From Beverwykella pulmonaria (taxonomy: Eukaryota > Ascomycota > Dothideomycetes > Pleosporales > Melanommataceae): 64,000 nt of DNA. The notes under the pieces were generated by a model. That model did no database searches. It was not told the origin of the DNA and saw nothing but the letters and a program-made list of their open reading frames with translations. Shown here in pieces: positions 48,401-58,462 of this stretch (within the stretch, counting starts at the first letter, position 1; every line of letters starts with the position of its first letter). The stretch is from contig BCHH01000009.1 of the NCBI GenBank assembly GCA_001599595.1, positions 484,099 through 548,098 on the forward strand, read 5' to 3'. The translations under genes and the position numbers were made by a program.

Positions 48401-51046
48401 AATCTGAAAGGAACGATTTCCGGTCTAAATTTTTCGATGCCGATGAGGAACTCGATACTCTTCGCCACACCAATGCTGAGACTGAAGAACGGCTGAATGT
48501 TTCATTGAGGTCTAACTCGGAATTCGAAAACGATCTCAAGTCCACTCAAGCCCGTTTAAGCCTTCTTGAATCTGAAAGGAACGATTTCCAGTTCCAATTT
48601 TCGGATGCCAATAAGGAACTCGATGCTCTTCGCCACACCAACGCCGAAATCGAAAAACAGCTGAACGATTCGTTAAGGTCTAACTCGGAATTCGAAAACG
48701 ACCTCAAGTCTACCAGATCCCGTTTAGCGCTTGTCCAAACGGAAGGAGGCGTTTTAAAGCTCAAACTCTCCGAGACAGACAAAGAGCTAGACGCTCTTCG
48801 CAACACCAAAGTTGAGATCGAAGAACGACTGAACGATTCGTTGAGGTCTAACTCGGAATTCGAAAACGATCTCAAGTCCACCAGACACCGTCTAACGCTT
48901 GTCGAGACAGAAGGGGGCGTCATAAAGCTCAAGCTCTCCGAGGCAGACAAAGAGCTAGACACTCTTCGCCATACCAAAGCCGAGCTCGAGAAGTCGGAAA
49001 AGGATCTCTCGCTCCGTCTCGAGACAGCCGAACAAGAGCTGCAGTTGGTAAAAACAGCTAACGAGCGCTTGGAGGCTTTCCTTAGCCAAATCGAGCAAGA
49101 CATGCAAGGAGCCGAGGCTGCAGTGGAAGAGAGCCAGTCCCGCCTTTTCAAATTCGTTGACGAGTCGAATGCAAAGCTCGCAGCTGCCGCGGCTTCGAAG
49201 CTAAAGTATAAGCGCCGGCTTACCGCGAGAAATAAAGAATTGGAGATTCTTATGGACGAGAACTCCGAATTGCACTACCGCGTTTGTAAGAAAGACAGAG
49301 AAGTCGAGGCATTGAGGAGGGGTGAGATACGATTGAGCGATGAGGTTAGAGATAAGGATGAGCTGATTGAGGAAATGAAGAGGAGCCACGAGAAAAGACT
49401 TCAAGCCGAACTGCAGGCCAAACAGAAGGCAATCGAGGAGCTCAAGAAGAGCCACGAGGAACGCATGCAGGCGGAATCCCAAGCCAGGGACGAAGCCATC
49501 AAGGAACTGAATGCCAACCATGACGATCGTCTTGAAGCAGAGATACAAGCCAGACACGCAGTAGTTGAGGAGCTAAAGAAGAGTCACGATGACCGACTCA
49601 AGGCGGAACTTCGAGCCCGAGACAAAGCGATCGAAGAAATGGAACACCACCATGAAGCTCAGCTTGAGGCACAACTTCAAGCCAAGCACGCAGCGATGGC
49701 GGAGCTAAAGAAGAGCCACGGGACCCAACTGCAGGCGGAGATGCAAACCAGGCATACTGCCCTTGAGAGTCTGAAAAAGAGCTATGAGGACAAACTTCAG
49801 GTGGAACTCCAAGCCAAGCGCGAGGCTATCGAGGAACTGCAGCTCAGCCATGAGATTCGTCTTCAGGCGGAAATTGAGGCGAAGCGTGTGGCCCTTAAAG
49901 AGCTCGAGCAAGAGAGTGCGAGGCGACTTGAAGATGAGTTGAAGGCCAAGGACGCAACTTTTGAAGAGTTCCAGAAGAGCTACGAGAGTCGACTCCAAGA
50001 TGAATTAAGAGCCAAAGATGAGGTGTCCAGGCGCTCACAGACAGCCATTGAGGGTCGATTTGAGGAGGAGTCGAGAGCGAAGGACGTGACACTCGAGGAG
50101 TATCAACGGGACAGCGAAAGACGACACCAAGCCGAACTCGAGGCCAAAGATGCTGCAATCAAAGAGCTGGAGAATCGCAAGCACGAATTTGAGGCGTCTA
50201 TTACAGCGTTGGAACAGGAGATGCACATGCTTCGGGAGCACAAGAATACTTTCGAGGAGATGGTCGCGATACTCCAAGAGAAAACCGCCCACTTAGAAAC
50301 GCAAGCCACAACCAAGCGAGAGCGACCCACCGAGTCGTCAGAAGAGTCAGCAGGCCGGGTGAGCCCCCGAAGTCAACAAACCGAAACTGAAGACGATGCA
50401 CCCATGAGCCCTAGGCCTAAGACTATGCAGAGCCTCTCCGGCATCAGTGAAGCCAGACCAACGACCAGTGGCACCGCGGTCTCCAGGAGTGACAACCCGG
50501 AAAATTGGTCCAACGAGGTCGAGCGATTGAAGGTTTGGAGATCTGAAACAGCAGCCCAGCTCAAGGAGATGAAGGAGGTAGAGGCGGATCTGAAAAAATC
50601 GCTCAAGGCTAGCGAAGCGCAGTTGCATGATTTAGAGAAGAAGCAACCAAAGCTGTAAGTCCCACTACATTCTTCACTTTTCATTTTGATATAGCTGCTA
50701 ATAATGATGTAGAAAACGCCGCCGCACTCTCCTCCAAAAGCGCAAATCTCAAATGATGATTGAGCAAATGTCCCCCTCTCGCCCATCCACTGCTATGCCT
50801 TTCACCACCCCCTCGCCAGACAAGACCCGCCCGAACACCTCACATCCTGATCTCCGGCCGCACGACACACGGCGCTGGTCTAGTTTACCCAGACCGCATA
50901 TGAGTCACCGCCCGCATACCAGCTTTGGCAAGTTGAATCTGCAGGTCACCAAGAAGGGTGGGGAGGGGTCTGGGTCTGAGAGAGCGCACTCGCTAAGAGC
51001 GGAGAGGAGGAGATGGAGTGCTAGTATAAGAAAGTTGTTTCATTGA
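45428..51046 (+). CDS. Giant coiled-coil protein with two internal repeat arrays
   Basis: Three exons (45428-46037, 46106-50654, 50713-51046) give about 1830 residues. The N-terminal part is partly disordered, with Pro/Ser stretches (HPLSPPPSPPTRLSELS). From about residue 275 to 1630 it is almost continuous coiled coil, rich in Leu, Glu, Lys, Ser and Ala, with no motor or membrane segment. Inside lie a 56-residue repeat (LDALRxTNAETEERLN...LRSNSEFENDLKS...) and, further on, a 22-residue repeat (AIEELKKSHEERLQAELQAK-like). The C-terminus is basic with RRRTLLQKRKSQ and a Ser/Pro/Arg-rich tail. This build resembles fungal 'M protein repeat' or Uso1-like tether or scaffold proteins, but I cannot name an orthologue. 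Expected to be a long cytosolic or cortical rod. Near-identical neighbouring repeats suggest recent unit duplication. Confidence 0.88.
47346..48965 (+). repeat. 168-bp coding tandem repeat (56 codons, eight heptads), about nine units
   Basis: The phrase T-T-C-A-T-T-G-A-G-G (or a close variant) starts at 47829, 47997, 48165, 48333, 48501, 48669 and 48837, each exactly 168 bp after the last; earlier, more diverged units are near 47514 and 47682 (the step to 47829 is 147 bp, one heptad short). Units at 48333 and 48501 are almost identical. Confidence 0.92.
49372..50060 (+). repeat. 66-bp coding tandem repeat (22 codons), about ten units
   Basis: AGCCACGA-type cores at 49384, 49450, 49516 and 49582 (variants) recur every 66 bp, encoding units like AIEELKKSHEERLQAELQAK. 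The last units are more diverged and end near 50060. The 22-residue period equals two hendecads. Confidence 0.85.
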
Positions 51047-51337
51047 AGAGGCAGTGTTGTGGATCGGTGGCTGGCTTTATGTTTGCATTGCATTGACATC
51101 CTTGTGGCCGTCTTCCTCTTCTAGTACACTCTTCTGTATATAAATGAGTTTTCCCTAGGAGCTGGAAGGTAAAAAGTAGGATATTGGGCTAGATGGGGGT
51201 GCTGTACGTATGATGTACAAATGGAGGTCGGCATTTATGATTTGATGCGTCATGAGCATGAGATGACGTGTAGTAGCATGATTACCTAGGTAGTAATGAG
51301 CTTGTTTTCATCAATTAGTCCCTCTATTTAGGCAGGC

Positions 51338-51370
<33 letters not shown>

Positions 51371-53033
51371 CTGTATCTAGTAGAGAGCGACCTAGACGAG
51401 GTGAAGGTAAATGAGTGTAAATGAGTATTTGAACCACCTCCCAGCTCTGAAACTATATCTTCTACTTCAACTTCCATGTACTACTGACTCCTCACCCAAC
51501 TTCCTACCTTCAATTCCGACCAGCTTACGGTTGAGGCCCTAACTTACTTTGCCATGACCTGCTTCTTTGTAATGAAAGACCTCTATCTTCACACCCAAAA
51601 GAGACGACGCAAGTGCCATCCCGAGAGTCATTACTTTATGTTGACGAGAGGGATACCTTTAACATTGACGTCTTAAAACAGAGTCCAAATCTCGCCTTGT
51701 AAAAAATACGATCTCCATATCAAGAGGTACAGCTACCTCAAGCGCCTGCTCAGAGAGATCCTCGGTAAGAGAAATGGGAAACGGAGAACTGCTGTCTTCA
51801 GATCTACATCGGAACGTCACGATTTTCGACGATACTTCCTCATCTATGACCACGGAAAGGCAATCTACAAGGCGCAGATGACTTTGGCAGCTTGGGTATA
51901 GGAGGATATAGGGTAGAGGGAGTTGAAGATGAAGAAGTGAAGGCAGCAGGTAAGAGGTTGACACCACCGAGCTCGGGGCCATATGCTTCCCTTCATCACC
52001 GCCTGGTCAGAGTCCCACTCACCACGACTTTACAGCAGGAACTGACGTTATCTTGAAGTGCATTTCAGTAAGGCATCGTATAGTAAGTATCAGCCTTCAA
52101 TCTAATACCATATTCAGCAAATGTAAACGAAAAGTACCACCAGAGTGGTGCGATAGGCGGGAGACTTCTCTACTTTCTTACTACCCACTCACTATCTTAC
52201 AAATAAAGAAATGTTATCTGCAAATAGCTGAGAGGTTAAGATGCTGAGTTTGCGAAGAGAAAATGGTATGGAAAGGAAAGGGCTTGACTCAACGTCCATG
52301 GATGCTTGTCTGGAGGTATAGATTCATTGTGACAATGAGTGGGCGGAAAGGAACAGTCGGTTTACTTTGACAAACCCTATTACAAGCGATGGAGGGAATT
52401 ATTTTGACATTTTTCACTCAAGAATGTGTGTATATTTCTGTCAATTTGCAAACTTGGGACTTCCTGACAAGAAATTGTGTTCACTTTGGAAAAGCGGAAG
52501 AAGGTTCATAATCACCATTCATTCTGTTCCAACAGTCCTTACGAGTTTAAGGTATGCAGGAAATAAAACCTACCGCAATAATAACATGCTTTCCCCACAA
52601 TTTAAGTCAATGACGTTGTCTTAAATAAGGGCAGACCGCTGCTAGCGTGAACTTGTAGAAAATTATCACCCGACTTACTCAGCAGTTAATTAGCCTAGTA
52701 TCTGAAGACCTCAAATTTGGCTGAGTATCGATATTACTCTCCTTGTATCACTCTTTTGTTTAGGATAGAATACACATTCTTCATGGCCTCGGTGGGGTAT
52801 CCTTCGGATGGTATGTTCTCTGATCGTATGGCCATTCCCTCAATTGTGAGCATTTTAATACTGCTTTTGTCTCAATTTGCTGGTGTTTGAAGAAGATCCA
52901 ACAACGGACTCGCATTTGTCGAGCACCCAACTCCATATTCAACTCGAACTGCAAAATCATTGATAATTGCTTCATTTTGAAGCTTTTAGGCAGCTAGAGA
53001 CCTTCTAGTGATATATACTCGCAATCTTTGTTT
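51047..53033. other. Intergenic, about 2 kb, convergent 3' region
   Basis: Lies between the 3' ends of the coiled-coil gene and the 2EXR-like gene. It holds an (AG)14 microsatellite and otherwise AT-rich sequence. A minus-strand ORF of 107 codons (51659-51982; starts MAPSSVVSTSYLLPS) has no motif and only weak support. No RNA gene recognised. Confidence 0.45.
51341..51368 (+). repeat. (AG)14 dinucleotide microsatellite
   Basis: Fourteen uninterrupted AG units in noncoding DNA. Confidence 0.95.
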
Positions 53034-54722
53034 CTACTTACAGTTATCTTCATCCCCAATGCTTCTTTTCGGACGCCAATCTACCTCTCGAAGGTAAGTC
53101 CACATGTTGAGAACACAGGGATCACGATCCATGCCATCCGAATTCGACAACAGCCCCCATAACATGGGGCGCTCCGGTCGCTCGATTCGATCGATGTATT
53201 GATACCCTAATTCTCTCATCTTTACGGATCCTAACTCGGCGAATGTTTTCGCCTGAATCGTTTCTGGAGGCTCATCTGCCGGCCAGGAACCATTTGAAAA
53301 GACTGCCTCCTGGGCATTGCCTAGCCCATCAATATATATTGCAGGACTCGAAGAATACTTTTGGGGCGAGTCCTCAAGAATTTGGCACAGAAAGAGGAAT
53401 ACGTTTTGCCGAATCATGTTTAGGTCTACGGTATGCTCAGCCTCAACAGCCAATCCATCGCGCGAGAACGCCAAAGAGAAGCGTAGAGTGGTATTCTTTT
53501 CAGAGTAGCGCGTCATATGAATGAAGTCTACAATACTAAGGCGAATTTGGCTTAGTGTAGATTCGTGTGGCAATTCTAGCCTAAGCAGATATTGCTGGGT
53601 CCGCCTCGTATAACTGCTTTTGCTCGTCCATCCAGAGAAAATTTTGCTACTAAATAATTTCCGGACAAATTCAAAAGCGGGGAAATCGATCGTGGTGTTG
53701 GTCCATATTTTCCTGAAGGTAATGTTTTGATGCCAGAGTTGCAAGAGGGCGTAACGTCGCACCCTTCTGCTCACCCCAAGAATACCCATGTCGATATTTG
53801 ACGCAGCCGGACAATCGAGATCGCATAGAATTCCGTCCGGTGAGTAAATGACGTGCTCATAGATGCAATCCAATATGTTTCTTGGAAGCTGTTGCATCTC
53901 CGTTCGATTTTTTGGCACTAACTGTAGACTTGTTCCCTTGTCAAGTGCGAGGAAGTCTTGGTGGACATCCAATTCCGGCGTACGGTAAAGGATAGTTCCG
54001 TTATTTTCAATGTGGAGGTAGATTCCATCAATGAGTCGACAGAAACGCGCATACTTCTTCATCCCTAGGCAGTCTTTTTTGATCAAGGACACAGTGATAT
54101 TGTCCAGGACTTCCACATCGAGCGCGTATTGTGTTACGCCAAAGTTCACTCTCTTTCTGTCTGCTCCTTCCGGGAATGCAAAGGAAACGTCGAAATTGGC
54201 GTATTGATTGGCCCACATAACCTTGGCGAGCGGTAGTATGTTCAAGACCTCCAACTTCTTATCAAGAGTGATAACCACCTTCTTCAATAGACTAATGTGT
54301 GAGCCGATGTCCCCTAACCATTTCGCCGGGTTGGCAATAGGGTCGTGTGTCATATGGTTGTATGAAAAAGTGAATACATTTCCTTTATAAAAGATCGGCG
54401 TAGCCTCGGAGTAAACCTGACGACAGCTGAGGATGAAAGTCAGGCCGGAAATAGCGCCAGCATCCACGGCCCCTATGTTTATGTGCTCTTGTCGGGGCAC
54501 ATTCCGGCTGGTGAGTACAATGGGTTCATGATGCCTCAGTAACACATTGTATATATGATTCCGGATCTCTGCGGAGAGCGTGGTCAAGAAGGAAGGTTTG
54601 GAAGAATTCGTAGGTCTAGAATAGACCTTTGGTATTGTGATGAAAGCTGGAGGCGAATGCCATGATCCCACGGGATACCGGAGACTAGAAAGCTCCAAAG
54701 GTATATGGTGAGGCTCTTCCAT
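53034..54722 (-). CDS. 2EXR/F-box-like fungal protein with internally repeated module
   Basis: A single exon of 562 residues. Near residue 45 it has FLTTLSAEIRNHIYNVLL, the L-x-x-E-[IL]-R-x-x-I-[YW] start motif common in many ascomycete proteins, followed by FILSCRQVYSEATPIFYKGN, the usual second half (C-R-Q-[VI]-x-x-E-A-x-x-[IF]-F-Y). A second, weaker copy starts near residue 280: LPRNILDCIYEHVIYSPDG, then DMGILGVSRRVRRYALLQLW. The rest has no catalytic motif. Such proteins (2EXR or F-box-like, often several hundred residues) are abundant in Dothideomycetes and mostly uncharacterised. A role as substrate adaptor of a ubiquitin ligase is only a guess. Confidence 0.75.
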   Translation of the reverse strand: MEEPHHIPLELSSLRYPVGSWHSPPAFITIPKVYSRPTNSSKPSFLTTLSAEIRNHIYNVLLRHHEPIVLTSRNVPRQEHINIGAVDAGAISGLTFILSCRQVYSEATPIFYKGNVFTFSYNHMTHDPIANPAKWLGDIGSHISLLKKVVITLDKKLEVLNILPLAKVMWANQYANFDVSFAFPEGADRKRVNFGVTQYALDVEVLDNITVSLIKKDCLGMKKYARFCRLIDGIYLHIENNGTILYRTPELDVHQDFLALDKGTSLQLVPKNRTEMQQLPRNILDCIYEHVIYSPDGILCDLDCPAASNIDMGILGVSRRVRRYALLQLWHQNITFRKIWTNTTIDFPAFEFVRKLFSSKIFSGWTSKSSYTRRTQQYLLRLELPHESTLSQIRLSIVDFIHMTRYSEKNTTLRFSLAFSRDGLAVEAEHTVDLNMIRQNVFLFLCQILEDSPQKYSSSPAIYIDGLGNAQEAVFSNGSWPADEPPETIQAKTFAELGSVKMRELGYQYIDRIERPERPMLWGLLSNSDGMDRDPCVLNMWTYLREVDWRPKRSIGDEDNCK

Positions 54723-55638
54723 ATCGTAGAAGGGTCTATCGTTCGATTGTCGTGGCTTGTGACTTTTACGTGAGAGATCACTGCCCTTGAAAAGATTTTC
54801 CCACGTTGTTACAGACGTTGAGTGTCACAGGAGTGCATGTTGGACGGATCGTTCTAACCTTTTGCAGACGGCGGTAAGTCTTGGCAGAATACTGTGAATG
54901 CAAACTCTACGAAGGAGCTAGTGATGAATCTTCCTAACCTGACATTACGCGCTTTGCTCCCAGCTCCATAACATATAAAATTCTTTGAAACTCAATAGAG
55001 AGGAGTATATCTTATAGGAGAGCAACTTTACGTACTTCTTGGAAATTATTATCTTGCTGTGGTGGGTGTAAGGGCAAAAACGGTGAATCTGGGGATATTC
55101 CTCACTAGATACTAGCTCCTTCGGAGTGGCTGTTCAAGTGATAGTTTATAGGTGACGAAAAGCGTGCCCCGGTGGAGGATTTACTCCTCATATTGTGGTA
55201 ATACAGGTCCGATTTCGCAACAATTGTCTTTTCCAAAGGTCCCTACTATCATCCTTTATGAGGAACGAGAGGTGATCATTTCTAGTTACTACTATAGGGT
55301 GAACACCTCTGGTAATGGCAGATGTGACAGCTAATATCAAGTCGCATGTACTCTAGCTGGTAGGGCTGGACGTGTTCTTTCTATTCACCCTCTCTTTCAT
55401 TTTAGCATGCTAAAATTGAGTTGAGCGATTATATCGTAAAGCGCCGATATCCTTATTTCTATTTGTGGTAAACGAAATCACACGAAATCATAAACGTGCT
55501 TGTATTTGAATGAGTGTGTTGATCTATCACTTTTAAACATCACGTCCCCGTAAACCTTCGAAGCTCGGAATGTATTGACGGCATTTTCACGGGTAGGATT
55601 CGGGCTATAGATATATAAACACGTCCCCTAGACCATAT

Positions 55639-55905
55639 ACCGCAATTACCCAGCCAATATTCCAATCTTAGAATCAGCCACTTCCCACTCGGTTTTGAAT
55701 CTATCCAAACCAACCGGTAGGTGCGGAACCTTACCACTACCAAAGTGAAGTGCGTCTCGCCTCGCGAAAACGACATACAATTCCTCATAGTTGTTTGCGC
55801 ATGACAAATCAAATTTATAGCCCGGTAACACTGAGATATGGCTCTTGGGGTACAATCTTCGACATCCTCTAAGAGCCCTCGGAATGATCTGGCCTTCACA
55901 TGAAT
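55639..55905 (-). pseudogene. Protein-like ORF fragment, about 88 codons
   Basis: A minus-strand frame with no stop reads EIGKGYSCEGQIIPRALRGC, RRLYPKSHISVLPGYKFDLS, CANNYEELYVVFARRDALHF, then GSGKVPHLPVGLDRFKTEW and AGstop. An in-frame stop lies just upstream, so a start or acceptor is missing. It looks like the last exon of a decayed gene. Family not recognised. Confidence 0.3.
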
Positions 55906-56261
55906 AACCTTTCCCAATCTCCTGGCCTACTAGTTATGACGACTTATTCTGCCTTGCCACATGCCCTTACTTATTCCGGAGACAAGGCCTTAGCGCCGCG
56001 CACCGTGTATATAAACAGCCAGCCAGGTCACCTCTACCGGCACCTAGTTAATTGTAATACAACCCGCTTTCAGCTCTCTGCTCAAATAGCTGCCCTTCAG
56101 ACTAGTTAATATTTACATAACCCACAAAACTAGAGTACCTTGAACACAGTGTCGCGGTTATTTCAAGAAATTGGTTTATTTGTACTGAAGAAGATCCATT
56201 CTACAAGTGTTCCAAGGTCGAATGGAAGAAAACGGGCAAGGTGTGAGTTTATCATTCCTAG

Positions 56262-56482
56262 CCTTAACGGTCGTTATGAATGTATTCGGCGTATTTCGTT
56301 TGAGGGAGGGTCACTATGGCATAGTCGCCGCGAAACTACTTCGTTGCAAATCCATCTACCGAGAGTCTGAGGTACTTAGCGATGTTTTGCATTCCTTCTA
56401 CTTCCACATTGGTGATTTCTCCATTTTCATGGGCATCATCAAGTGTGTACAGCACAGCCATTTTTTCAACCAGCTCATCAAA
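56262..56482 (-). pseudogene. Protein-like exon fragment with in-frame stop
   Basis: After an acceptor-like CTTTAG, the minus strand reads FDELVEKMAVLYTLDDAHEN, GEITNVEVEGMQNIAKYLRL, SVDGFATK, TAG, then FRGDYAIVTLPQTKYAEYIHN before another stop. The amino-acid make-up is that of a folded protein. It may belong to the same dead gene as 55639-55905, 360 bp downstream on the same strand. Confidence 0.3.
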
Positions 56483-56805
56483 CTAAAGCTAAGGTCAGAA
56501 ACATGCACGGGAAAGTGTAGCATCTCTAGCTGCTCACCACTCCTCGCCACTGCTGGCACATACAACAGTATGACGTAAACATCGCCTGACCCCTTTTCCT
56601 TATCCCTGGAATTGGTTAATGAGTCTATGCAATATAAGAGAGCGTTAATATAGGCATGATAAGTTTGTGCAGGTGGGGTGGGATGCATATGGCTGAAACT
56701 GCCCCGCTCGAGGAAGAACGTAGAGACAGAGTCAAGGGAAGATCATGAAGTTGGCAGTAGAAAGGCGGCAATCAGATCATTACTAACTCGCTTCAAGCAG
56801 TACAA

Positions 56806-57878
56806 TCAGAAGCTAAGTAACCATACATCGGTGAGCCTCTCGTTGTTCTCTCCCAGGCCGCCATGGAGCACAACGCTATCCTTACCACCGTCCTGAGCCT
56901 TAACAACGTCTGCATCGAACCAGCCACGAGGATCGGGGAGACTCTCATTACCGTCCGTCTTCATCTTGGTCCACCAATTCTCGCCGATGTCGTAGACCCA
57001 GACATCGTCGAGCATCTTGCCAGCACCGGCATGGCCCAGGGATGAAGGATCCCGCTCTCCAAAGAGGGTGACCAACTTGTCCCTTCTCTCCAGTTTGACG
57101 GGTAGAAGAGCGCACACACTTCGTGGGCCTGGTCCGTTGTAGCCATCGGCGGCGAAGGTTTCAGTAGACCACGTATTTGCTGCAACGTCGAAGATGTCGA
57201 TGCTGCCACCCTGCTCGGTGTTTCCGTCAAAGCCGTTCATCCTGTACAGCTTTCCCCCGCTGTATGCAATCGAAGTGCCTCCGCGTTGCGGGCCTGGGGC
57301 GTCTGGCGCCTGCGTCCACGTTCGGTTCGCGATGTCGAACTTCCACAAATCGGACAGTCGACCCTTCTCAGGACAGCCAGCATGGATGAAGAACGTGTTC
57401 TGACCATCGCTCGTGCTGCAGTGATAACTGCGGGCTGGTGGACATGGCTGTGACGGATCGGCCGGCTCTATCTTGGACCAGGACGACTGAGAAGCATCGT
57501 AGCACCACACGGCACCATGTTCTTCGACTGGGGCCATGTCGACGCCACCGCGTCCTGAGAAGAGATACATCTTGCCATTGGCGACGGCAGAGGCGGTTCC
57601 GACGCGCGGGCTGGGTGCTGTGTCGGCCGATTTGGTCTCGAGTTTGGGTGCATCTGAAGCGTGAGTACCGTGATGAATAGTTGAAAGTGGAGGTTGGACT
57701 GAATACCAGGCGTGAGCGAGAAGATGTCGACCTGGCTGTCCAGCGGCTTGCGGGGTTCCACTTCGCCACCAAAGATGTATACCGCATCACCAATAACCGA
57801 GACGACCTGAGAAGAACGTCGGAGGCGCTCCGAGGTCAGGAGACGCGACCAATTGGCCTTGAGGGTGCTGATGGGCAT
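56806..57878 (-). CDS. Kelch-repeat beta-propeller protein
   Basis: Exons 57878-57707 and 57653-56806 give 339 residues. Kelch blades show as repeated GG or G-x-x-Y-[IL]-F-G-G units: SVIGDAVYIFGGEVEPRKPL, VANGKMYLFSGRGG, HCSTSDGQNTFFIHAG, AYSGGKLYRMNGFDG, DKLVTLFGERDPSSL, and VVLHGGLGENNERLTDVWLL at the end. Each blade has the pairing of a Trp or Tyr after a hydrophilic strand (NRTWTQ, ANTWSTE). Six blades fit a single propeller. There is no signal peptide and no other domain. In fungi such proteins are often described as galactose oxidase/kelch-like; a nitrile-specifier-type or scaffolding role is possible but not shown. The ATG at 57878 is preferred over 57962 because the extra 28 residues look like noise. 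Confidence 0.85.
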
Positions 57879-58462
57879 GACGGGTGGTACTGTGAACCGT
57901 GGGTGGGGAATGGAAAGAGGGAGATCAAGTGGAAGCCAGATTGTATATATGAGCAGACACAATTAAGCATTTAGTTGAGTTACTATTATCGCATGATCTA
58001 CGCATGGTCTCCCCTCTCTCGTCATCCGCGGAGCACGAAACAGTCCATGTTTCTTGGTGGGCCACTAAGTGCTACTCGGTAAAATTTGAACCGTGTGAGA
58101 ATCACATACAAAATGGACCAATTAGCAGCGTCAGCTAAAGAGAATTGGGTAGGGCGTGATGCTTCAGACTACCTGAGCGCTCGAGCAGACGATATCCCGC
58201 GGACACGCCAAGTCACCTGACCATTGTGGCCCGAGCTCAAAAAGTTACATGGAGCACAGGAGCAGCTCGACGATAACTCGATCTCAACTCTTGACGACAA
58301 CTTCACCCTCCTTATTTAGGAAGTCCGGAAGCTCCACCGGCTGCTTCAACCGTCCAAAGGTACATAGACAGCGCTGCTACTTCCTCCTAGGCCCCTTGGA
58401 GTCTGTCACCCCGAGACCCAGCTGCTTTCTCGCGTTTACCACCGCTGCATGCGACATCCATC
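57879..58462. other. Divergent intergenic region
   Basis: About 580 bp between the starts of the kelch gene and the coilin-like gene. No motif-bearing ORF. Presumably both promoters. Confidence 0.5.

Larger units (their letters stand above)
54723..56805. other. AT-rich gene-poor stretch with decayed exon fragments
   Basis: About 2.1 kb between two minus-strand genes. Besides the two fragments listed separately, ORFs are short and lack motifs. It carries several AT-rich, stop-dense segments. Confidence 0.45.

Noticed and set aside
47346..50060. CRISPR array as explanation for regular repeats
   Set aside because: Repeats are contiguous, coding, in frame and diverged, without spacers, in a eukaryotic gene.
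47469..50786. Long antisense ORFs opposite the coiled-coil gene
   Set aside because: Repeat-driven shadows; they show the same periodicity and no independent motif.
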